Below, one piece after another: positions 56,372 through 64,000 of a DNA stretch of 64,000 nt (position 1 is its first letter; every line of letters begins with the position of its first letter). The notes beneath the pieces are model-generated. The model was not told the DNA's origin. It did no database searches and saw only the letters and a list, made by a program, of their open reading frames with translations. The DNA is from Tretioscincus oriximinensis (taxonomy: Eukaryota > Chordata > Lepidosauria > Squamata > Gymnophthalmidae). The DNA lies in assembly GCA_022410635.1 (NCBI GenBank), contig JAJVDF010000466.1, positions 507,279 through 571,278 of the forward strand, in the 5' to 3' direction. The translations under genes were made by a program, and so were the position numbers.

Positions 56372-56424
56372 CCATAAAATAAATAAATGGACGATTTCAC
56401 TTTGAGATTAGCAAGCTTTGATGG
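55274..56424. other. PROZ upstream region
   Basis: PROZ promoter and 5' UTR should lie here; no TATA box or HNF4/HNF1 site was confirmed by eye. 56272-56368 is a tetranucleotide repeat. Confidence 0.5.
56272..56368. repeat. Compound (CATT)n-(CATA)n microsatellite
   Basis: About 12 CATT units followed by about 11 CATA units. Confidence 0.97.
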
Positions 56425-56567
56425 AGTTGAGAACAGGTGCGTATTTTGCCATCTGTTCAGACTGCCCAGATGCAATTGTTGGGCCCCTGTGTGAGACAGA
56501 ACGCTGGACTAGATGGGTTCTGGACCGATTCAGCAGGGCTCCCCTTATGTTCTTANGTTCTTATGCT
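56425..56567 (+). mobile_element. CR1/L3-like LINE 3' terminus
   Basis: GGGCCCCTGTGTGAGACAGA, GCTGGACTAGATGGGTTCTG and a TTATGTTCTTANGTTCTTATG tail. Confidence 0.85.
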
Positions 56568-56861
56568 TTTTAATTAAAACAAAACTTCCACCATGTAAAA
56601 GTAAATCATGTAATACAGTTTTAGTGAAAATAAAATGCAAATTTCAAATCGTCAAAAGACCAAAATCTACAACTGTAACAAAAATAAGTTTAATAAAATT
56701 TCAGATAAACAAATAAAAAGATGAAGTCTACCAGAACTCAGACTGTGTACATTCGTTCCAGAGATATGAGGGCATTTTAGGTTATCATATATTTATAGTA
56801 TCAAATTACACCTCCTCTGTATCTTATCCTCACATTAGAGCTCTGTGGGGAAGAGGAGGAA

Positions 56862-57125
56862 GGANGAGATGAAGAAGAACTGGGTTTTTATATACCACTT
56901 TTCTCACCTGAAGGGATACAAAGAAGCTTACAAGCTGTTTTTCACCTGAAGGCTTATATTCTTATCTTCTCCATCACATTGTGACAGTACTTATTCATCT
57001 ACTTTCAATTGCTCACTCTTGAACTGCTAGGTTGGCTGATGCTAAGACCAGTAGAGGGCACTCATTTCTNTCCACAGCAAACACATGGGGTTTGAATGTG
57101 GATCTTTCTGTTTAGAGGCCATGTT
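56862..57125 (-). repeat. tRNA-derived SINE (family B), diverged
   Basis: GAAGAAGAACTGGGTTTTTA then TCTCACCTGAAGGGATACAA and the body in reduced similarity; reversed head near 57090-57125. Confidence 0.7.
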
Positions 57126-57959
57126 CTTAACCTCTGCCCCCCCTCGCCCCACAAGGTAGGTTTGGCTGAAAGGCAGCAAGTAGCCAAAGGTGAGTCAGAA
57201 AGCTTTTCATTTTTTTATGGGACAAAAACTGTCCACTTTCAGCTTTTTGCCATATGGTGCATAGCTAATTTTAAGAAAAAACAATCTTAAATGAAGAGTT
57301 AGATCACATCTTCAGCTGCGTGTATTAGAGTGGAACTGAAGTCTATCCATCTCCACAGGAACCCTTACCAAATGCACATGAGGAGGTATGAATAGACTTT
57401 AAGTCCCTTCCAAGGCACAGAAAGGCACATATGACCAAACATTTGCCACCTTGAGAACCACACCTTAAACGGTAGTTCTACCTCAGGCTGCAAGGGAGAT
57501 CCTGCTCTGGCAGAAACAGCTTTTCCAAAGATACCTTTGCCAGTGCAATTGAAGCAAAGCCAACTACTGCCCATCAGGTCTTCAGGTGGGCAGGTCTGTT
57601 ACTGTAATAATGATGGAAATCAGCATATACTGGAAGCAGAGGCATAATCCTATTCCACACACACGTTAGGCCTGTCTGATGAAAATCAACTTATGCTATT
57701 ATTTTAGGAAGAGGATCTTGCAGACCTTAGAAACTAACTAGAAAAAGGNAGATAGCACGGGTCTTTGTAGAGAAGTCTATTTCTTCAGATGCATTTGATA
57801 GATATGTGTATGAAAGTTAATGCTGTCTACTTTTTCTTGCTAAATTCTAAGGTTTTACAAGATGCTCTTGCTAGAAATTCCGAATCCTGACTGACACAGC
57901 TACTTCTTTGAATTAAGCCATTTATGTTCCCATTTTTGTCTTCCTAGAAACGCTAAATA
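57126..57959. other. Intergenic, with Penelope-like fragment at 57705-57915
   Basis: 57705-57915 carries GACCTTAGAAACTAACTAG ... CTTCAGATGCA ... CTGACACAGCTACTTCTTTG, the diverged family seen at 59135-59260. The rest shows nothing. Confidence 0.5.
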
Positions 57960-58042
57960 TACACTACGTTGCAAAAGTATTTGCTCATACCTGTGTTCAC
58001 TTGTATGGGTGGATGAGCGAATACTTTTAGCAATATAGTGTA
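57960..58042. mobile_element. Tc1/mariner-type mini-MITE
   Basis: 83 bp, almost all inverted repeat: TACACTACGTTGCAAAAGTA at the left and ATACTTTTAGCAATATAGTG TA at the right, with a TA dinucleotide at each end as in Tc1/mariner insertions. Confidence 0.85.
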
Positions 58043-58304
58043 TGTGAAAAATTGGCCATTTGGTAAAATTTAATTCAGGATTTCATGGGTAAATGGAGCT
58101 AATTCAGGGCCAAGTACAAACTTTAAAATAAGATAATCCCAAAATGCATTTATTTATGTTTTTATTCTGCTCCATAATTTAATTTGGGCAGAAAAATGGT
58201 TATATTCATTTTTATAAAGTGTAGTTCTAATCATCATCACGGACAGATTTCAGATTTCTAAAACCAAAATTCAATCCTGCCTCTTTAATGTGCATAAAAA
58301 TTCC

Positions 58305-58343
<39 letters not shown>

Positions 58344-59134
58344 AATGATTAACTTGCCACCTAAATTATACATGTCAATAATGTTTGCAAGGTCTTGACT
58401 ACTTTATGGCTTAGGTAGCATTGTACAAAACCAGCTGTGTTTGTTTACTGTATCTTACAGCCAAACCATACAGAAATTTTGACTAACTGGAGGTCATGTA
58501 TTGAACCTTCTACCAGTTAAATCTGCTTGATGTAAATAAAAAGAGTTGAGATATTCTGGGAAGAAATTCAAACTTATATAAATGTACATAAGGAAAGGCC
58601 CTATGATTCAGGGATGTAGCAAGAGGTTGTAGCATCCATGGCCACACCATCATTTTGTGACACTGATGACTCATCCAGTAACAACCCCATACCCCAAACT
58701 TATCTAATNCAGACATTCAAAGTGGCAACACACAGAAACCTGTTGCAGAACATTTCAACCTTCTAGGGCATTCTATCTCAGACCTCAGAAATGCAGTCCT
58801 TGAACAAAGAAACTACAAAGGAAGATTTGAAAGAGAAACAACAGAACTTGAATACATCCACAAGTTCCAGTCCAGCAACAAGAGACTTAACAGAGATAAT
58901 GGTTTCCTGGCACATTATACATTTTTATGATACCTATTAAGTATTTGCTCGATTTACTATCAGTCATATGCCTCTTTCTGCTGCAGGGAATTTTTTTTTC
59001 ACATGAAAGGACTAGTTTCTGCTATTTAGCTGTTTTTCTGACCTGGAGTTCATCACCTTATCACATTTACATATGCTTTGCCTTCTCCCCTACACAATTT
59101 CCTATAAATACCTGACCTTGACATTAGTCCCTCA
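58043..59134. other. Intergenic, no gene seen
   Basis: AT-rich. 58303-58343 is a (TTTC)n microsatellite; the rest is unassigned. Confidence 0.5.
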
Positions 59135-59260
59135 GCATCTGAAGAAGTAGACATATCTACGAAAGCTTATGCCACCTACTTTTCTACTGTTAGTATCTAA
59201 GTGCTANTAGCTCCTTTGCTGGACTTTCTACTAGACTAACATNGCTATTTCTCTGAAACT
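59135..59260 (+). mobile_element. Penelope-like 3' fragment with hammerhead-like core
   Basis: CTGAAGA, stem GTAGA/TCTAC, GAAAGCTTATGCC, then TAGTATCTAAGTGCTANTAG and GACTTTCTACTAGACTAACA, CTATTTCTCTGAAAC. Same architecture as the right arm at 19674-19745. Confidence 0.6.
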
Positions 59261-59711
59261 ATACAGCATGAATCAAAGTTTTAATTTTGGCTTCAAAAGT
59301 GCTAGGAGCATGGAAAAAAGCCTCCCCTTTTAGCATAGTGTGTCAGAATTGATGCTATGTGCAGGGAAAGCTTTCCTCCTGTTGCAAAAAGCTTTAAAAG
59401 TGGTGTTCAGAAACAAGGGTGTGTGGAAGGGCTCAATTTAGCACACTTTAAAATCCTGCACTTGGAGTCAAAACCTCTTACCCCCTTGACAATGCCAGTG
59501 CTGCAATTATCTTATGAACGTGTGCAAAATGATATGCAGATGAACTCTGATTGAGGGCCTTCTTTTAATGTAGGCAGTACTGATTGACTGGATTCCCAAG
59601 AAGAGCTGATTTTTGCCCTTACCTGTGTCCAGAAACTGTGGTGGAGAGAGAAAACTGGATAAGTGCAGTGCAGGTCGATGATCCCACTGCAAGCTACACT
59701 GTCCTCATGTA
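59261..59711. other. Intergenic, no gene seen
   Basis: No recognisable gene or repeat between the Penelope-like fragment and foldback copy 5. Confidence 0.5.
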
Positions 59712-59916
59712 TAGGCTGACCAGATGACCCCTTTTGGGGGTGTAGAAACCCGGTTTTGGAGTGCCTCACAGTTTTTGCTGAGGATTTTTTTTTAAAAAAA
59801 GGTTTTTNCCCCCCAAAATATCTTTGTTTAATGTGTTTTTCCTCAGGAAAAACCGGAAGGCACCGCAAAACCAGGTTTTCACCCCCCACAAAAAAAGAGG
59901 TCATCTGGTCAGCTTA
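59712..59916. mobile_element. Foldback element copy 5
   Basis: TAGGCTGACCAGATGACCCC ... GAGGTCATCTGGTCAGCTTA, with CTCATGTA duplicated exactly at 59704-59711 and 59917-59924. 205 bp. Confidence 0.95.
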
Positions 59917-60604
59917 CTCATGTACAACCTTCCCCCTCTACACAGCCTTAAGTGAGGGCAAGTAATTATCCCTTACTTTTTCCAGAAACCACTAATATGA
60001 ATTGGTCCACAGACAAAGCCTGGACTCTGGCATTGGTCTTCTATAGTTTAGGGAATGACCTTAGTTAAGCAGTAGAGCAACTACCTGAAATACCAGATGG
60101 TGCTGGGCCTCTGTTAGGCTGCCTCCCCATGATCTCTTTTATTCCAGAATGTACCATAAATCTGGAATAATTCATTTGCAAGTGCCTCCCCACTCACCTT
60201 CAAAATTCCACATTGTTTTCTGTTTTCCCACTACATCGCCTTATATTCTCATCATATTACATATCTAAGTAAAATTCCCAAAATTCTGTGCGAGCTCAGT
60301 CTCCTGGTGTGACATGGTTCCAAGTGCCAATGAATTTTTAGGTTTATCCTCGAAGTCTCACAATATCTAACATATTCCCATTACCGAAGACTTTTTAGAG
60401 AATTTATACAGTAGCTTGAAATGAAGTCAGAAAAAAGGAGCAATCAAAAAAACCAGGCCAACAGGTCTTTTTACCAAGTAAATCGCCAAATATGCGTGGA
60501 TATTTGAAGTAGCTACCATAATGGTAAAAATTCCATGTGGGGATGTAACCTGGCACTGTCACAACATGAAGAAGAAAGGCTCCTAGTATTTTAGTATTCA
60601 CAGG
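59917..60604. other. Intergenic, no gene seen
   Basis: Unassigned; no Gla, EGF or protease exon of F10 recognised on either strand. Confidence 0.5.
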
Positions 60605-60925
60605 TCAAATTTATTTATTTATTTATTTATTTTTAGTACTTTTATCCCGCCCTTCACCCTAAGGTCGCAGGGCGGCTTACAACATTAAAATAGCATGACA
60701 ATTAAAAACAGTGACCCCCAAACCCTCCCCACCCATTCACCCCCACCCCCCCAGGCGTGAGCCCGGCCGGGAGGTCCACTAACTACCAAATGCCCAGGTG
60801 AAGAGGTAGGTCTTCACCAGACGACGGAATGTTAACAAAGATGTCGCCTGGCGAGCCTCAAGAGGGAGGCTATTCCATAATTGGGGGGCTACCGCTGAGA
60901 AGGTGGAATTGCCAAAAGTCTTCAT
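60605..60925 (-). mobile_element. LINE 3' end fragment
   Basis: Plus-strand (ATTT)n, then TTTTATCCCGCCCTTCACCC, GTCGCAGGGCGGCTTACAAC. On the minus strand a degraded frame reads EARQATSLLTFRRLVKTYLF, like the 4795-5155 fragment. Confidence 0.65.
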
Positions 60926-60938
60926 GGATCCTCTCATC

Positions 60939-61158
60939 TAGGCTGACCAGATGACCCCTTTTGGGGGGGGGNGTGAAAACCCGGTTTTGCGGTGCCTCCA
61001 GGTTTTTCCTNAGGAAAANNTTTTTTAAAAAGAAAACTTTTTTTAAAAAAATCTTTTTTTGAAAAAAAAAATCCTCAGCAAAAATCGTGAGGCACTCCAA
61101 AACTGGGTTTCTAACCCCCCCACACACACACACACAAAGGGGTCATCTAGTCAGCCTA
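60939..61158. mobile_element. Foldback element copy 6
   Basis: TAGGCTGACCAGATGACCCC ... GGGGTCATCTAGTCAGCCTA, with CTCTCATC duplicated exactly at 60931-60938 and 61159-61166. 220 bp; A-rich centre and a (CA)n tract in the right arm. Confidence 0.95.
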
Positions 61159-61616
61159 CTCTCATCAAGGACTGTCAACAAGAAACCACTAATTNTACTA
61201 GTATTAGTAAAAAAAAAAGTCAGAATTTTGGATTCACGTCTATGAGGATGAATTATATTTCATTTATAATTCTTTGATTTTCATTTGAAATATTTTCCTG
61301 TTTTCTCTACTAAGTTGCCTCTAAAAATACACATTTATGATAGAGAAACTCAGTGCAGATATTACATAGGTATTCTTGTTTTAATGCATGATCGTTTATT
61401 ATAGGCAATAGCAGATACAAAACATATGGATATGACGTGAAAGTACATTCCCCAAAATAATGTATTTTATTGTGGCACATCATGCAAACGAGGGTATGAA
61501 AATAAAAATGTGCAACTCTTTTAAAAGGAGAANCCAAGATATACTGTTAACCTTTATGCATTCTGCATACAACTGAGGTGAAAACATAACATATAAATGT
61601 AGAACACAAAACTGCT
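61159..61616. other. Intergenic, no gene seen
   Basis: AT-rich, unassigned. Confidence 0.5.
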
Positions 61617-61619
61617 GCC

Positions 61620-61808
61620 AGGGGTGGGCAATTAATTTTTCTCAAGGGGCCGCATGAGAAATTGGGGTGGTTTTAGAGGGCCGGATTAATATAGTTAACT
61701 CAGTTCTACCCAATACTGTATATAACTCTGAGCTAAGAGGGGCGGGCCGGTCAGAGACAGTAGGAGGGCCGCATGTGGCCCTCGGGCCGCCCCTTGCCCA
61801 GGTCTGTG
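61620..61808. mobile_element. hAT-like nonautonomous element
   Basis: Starts CAGGGGTGGGCAATTAATTT and ends CCCTTGCCCAGGTCTG (8/11 terminal match), with GGGCCGCATGAGAAATTGGG and GGGCCGCATGTGGCCCTCGG inside, typical of this class. No clear 8-bp duplication. Confidence 0.7.
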
Positions 61809-62137
61809 CTAGACTGTATTTTGAAGGAAAGTATCCACAGTGCAGGAATGACTGTTGACAATTTAAAAGCAATCCTTGGTAAGTTTAAGGTGAATTTTAG
61901 AATGCCTTCGGTATGATTGGGGAACAGTGAAGCAATTAGCAATGCAAATGCCCTGTTGTTGCTAATTGCTTGGACCATTCCCCAGTTAAAGTGCTAAAAT
62001 GCTCATAGAATTATTCTTAATAAATTCGCATGGTAAAAAAAAAGTCAGTGCTTTTCTCACCATGAGTATTCTGTGTACAAATACATTTTAAAAGTTCAAT
62101 GCTCTTTTCATATCATGAAAGCATATTGTTCCCTAAA
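61809..62137. other. Intergenic, no gene seen
   Basis: Contains a short near-palindrome around the tract AGCAATTAGCAATGCAAATG (61930-61975). Otherwise unassigned. Confidence 0.4.
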
Positions 62138-62342
62138 TCAGGTATTCATCCTTTTGGGGGGGGGGGTTGAAAACCCAGTTTTGGGGTGCCTCCCGGTTGT
62201 TTCTGAGGAAATTTTTTTTAAAAAAAGATTTTTTTTCAAAAAATACTTTGTTTTTTAATTTTTTTTTCCTCAGAAAAAACCTTGAGGCACCCTAAAAACG
62301 GGTTTTTAACCACCACCACCAAGGGGTCATCTGATCAGCCTA
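62138..62342. mobile_element. Foldback element copy 7
   Basis: The left terminus is degraded (CAGGTATTCATCCTTTT); inner arms TTGAAAACCCAGTTTTGGGG and GAGGCACCCTAAAAACGGGT pair. The right end is GGGGTCATCTGATCAGCCTA. Confidence 0.88.
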
Positions 62343-63116
62343 TCATGATACAGAATGACATATACCATAATTTTTGTAGGAATTAGCAGTATCATAACTT
62401 TTTTTAAGGAACCCTCTATTCCAATTTTGCCACAAGAAAAAAAAATTGCTATAAAGAAAGTAAAGTGTTTTCTCTTCCTTAGCATCAAATTGTGTAATTT
62501 CTTCTATCATGTCTGTGTTCATTAATTCTACTGATTTCTCAAGCATTTTCTCTAACAACAAATACCTCCTCTCACTCCGGGAAATTGCCAACAATCCATT
62601 TAAAATATGAAGCTGTCAGGTGCATTTGAGTGATAATATATCTGGCATAACAGTTTTGTGAATTCTTAGTGAACAAATAGATATGCTTATAACTCACCTA
62701 TTTCAAAAGGGGAAAAAAAGACTTGCTGCGTGCCAATAAATACTAAACATGAAACTAAAATAAGAGAGGAAAAATATGAAGTATTCACTCTAAATGTAGA
62801 AGTGTTATACCAAGTAAAACAAAGTATCCTCCATAACGTTATGGAGCCCTTTCTGCACTCACCTGTGTGATTTGGAACAGTTAATCTACTCCCAAAGTTG
62901 GAATGGTCCGAGTTCCTCTGGGCTAGGACAACATTGTCTGACCCAGTGGTGGCCAAAATGTTTGCATGAATTTCGGAACTGCCTTTATGAGCGCCAATGA
63001 CAAGGAACAAAAGTTCCTGTATTTAGAACCTTTGAGACAGCCATTTGGTTTGTGCAATAGGGCATACCACTGAAATGGGTTCTCCTGTAAACCTTTGGCA
63101 CTCCTTCACAGTCTAA
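62343..63116. other. Intergenic with two unrecognised minus-strand frames
   Basis: Frames at 62343-62594 (contains RSERRYLLLEKMLEKSVELM) and 62687-63010 have no family I recognise and no convincing splice context. Nothing else is seen. Confidence 0.3.
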
Positions 63117-63498
63117 GGCTGCATCCACACGGCGTAATGATGTCTGCATAGGAGCGCCATCCCAGTAACTCCTGCAGACATAATGGCAATTTGTCAGTGA
63201 TGCAGTCACTACAAATCTGCCTTGCAGTGGGTTTAATGAGAACTGATATTTTCAGTTCTCACAGTGCTGTGAGCTGAAAAACCGCTCCTTTCTTGAATGT
63301 GGCCTGCTCAGCTGGGCCCTCTGCCAATCAGCGGAGAGCCCTGCAAAGCAGGCTGGGTGGAGGAAAGGCTGCGTTCGGCCACTCCCGGTTCGGCTCTTCC
63401 TTCCTCCCACCTATGGCAGCCACTGAATAACGCGTGCAGATGCTGCCCACCCACATGAAAGGTAAGACCATGTTTTAGCCATGCGTGTGGATGCAGCC
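63117..63498 (+). mobile_element. Terminal-inverted-repeat element, copy 2
   Basis: Starts GGCTGCATCCACACGG and ends GCGTGTGGATGCAGCC, 15-16 bp inverted termini. Full-length inverse match to 49987-50373. Flanks CAGTCTAA and CAAATTAA could be a decayed 8-bp duplication. GC-rich, no coding capacity. Confidence 0.9.
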
Positions 63499-64000
63499 CA
63501 AATTAAATCCCAACAGTATGCCAGTAGACCTCAGCATGGGTGTCCAATAGTAATCCCAATCAGGAGTCTTTCATATTCCACCCAGGCATGCAGAGAAAAG
63601 GCCCATAATACTCTTGCCGGTCCAGGACACCAGCAAGTGCAGAAGGATCAATAGGCAGCTCTTTAAGAATTAAGAATGTTTTTAAACACACAAATGTATA
63701 GGAAAAGCTTTTGACAGAACTATCCAAAGAAGGCTGAGTTTGCAGCAGGCCTTTGCCACAGTACTCTGAAGGCCGACTTCCTCTCCATGGCCTCAACATG
63801 AAACACCAGAAGATAGGCTATGAAGAAGATAGTCCCCAAGTGTAGCATGAATAGAGCCTTTTTATCCAAATCCCTCTTGACTGCAAGAGTTGGACAGTTT
63901 ACGTACATGGTAATAGAAAAAATATATTTATCCAAGATTCATTGCAACTCAGTTTCCACTTCTGCTGCTGCTGCAAACTCAGACCAATGGATCTTGGGTT
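63499..64000. other. Intergenic right edge
   Basis: No recognised gene or repeat; two overlapping minus-strand frames lack a known family. Confidence 0.45.

Noticed and set aside
55274..64000. Search for F10 or F7 exons
   Set aside because: No Gla, EGF or GDSGGP-type sequence was found on either strand; the next clotting gene is presumably beyond the window.

Overview
This window is nuclear DNA of an amniote, most likely a squamate reptile (lizard or snake). Three vertebrate genes with introns can be read exon by exon, in the conserved order CUL4A - PCID2 - PROZ (linked to F10/F7 on human 13q34). The reptile call rests on the repeats: CR1/L3-like LINE ends with TTCTTATG tails, L2- and L1-clade fragments, tRNA-derived SINEs resembling Sauria SINEs, many hAT-type miniature elements and Penelope-like fragments. 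The species is not identifiable by eye.

Layout. 821-22642 (minus) holds the first 12 coding exons of CUL4A, 456 codons, with the 3' part beyond the left edge. 22.4-23.3 kb is a CpG-rich CUL4A 5' region next to a long GAA/TTC repeat. 23.7-26.4 kb is repeat-filled. 26.45-27.0 kb is a second CpG-rich block, the probable PCID2 promoter. 28164-40457 (plus) is the complete PCID2 coding sequence: 14 coding exons and 399 aa, the same length as human PCID2. 41778-55273 (minus) is the complete PROZ (protein Z) coding sequence: 8 exons, 405 aa, Gla-EGF-EGF-pseudoprotease. PCID2 and PROZ converge, with 1.3 kb between their stop codons. 55.3-64 kb is repeat-rich with no recognised gene; F10 would be expected further right.

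The most notable signals are unusual introns and an apparently uncatalogued mobile element. CUL4A and PCID2 each carry a textbook U12-type AT-AC intron, and PROZ needs two GC-AG introns to keep its frame. A roughly 180-220 bp foldback element, almost wholly an inverted repeat, occurs seven times; three copies have perfect 8-bp target duplications, which points to hAT-type mobilisation, and the assembly's ambiguous bases cluster in some of these hairpins. A 380 bp element with GGCTGCATCCACACG-like termini occurs twice. A Penelope-like family carries a hammerhead-ribozyme-like core, and one copy is a near-perfect palindrome.

The genes have separate jobs: CUL4A is a ubiquitin-ligase scaffold, PCID2 is an mRNA-export (TREX-2) subunit, and protein Z is a plasma anticoagulant cofactor. 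Nothing here suggests joint function beyond conserved linkage and the divergent CUL4A/PCID2 promoters.
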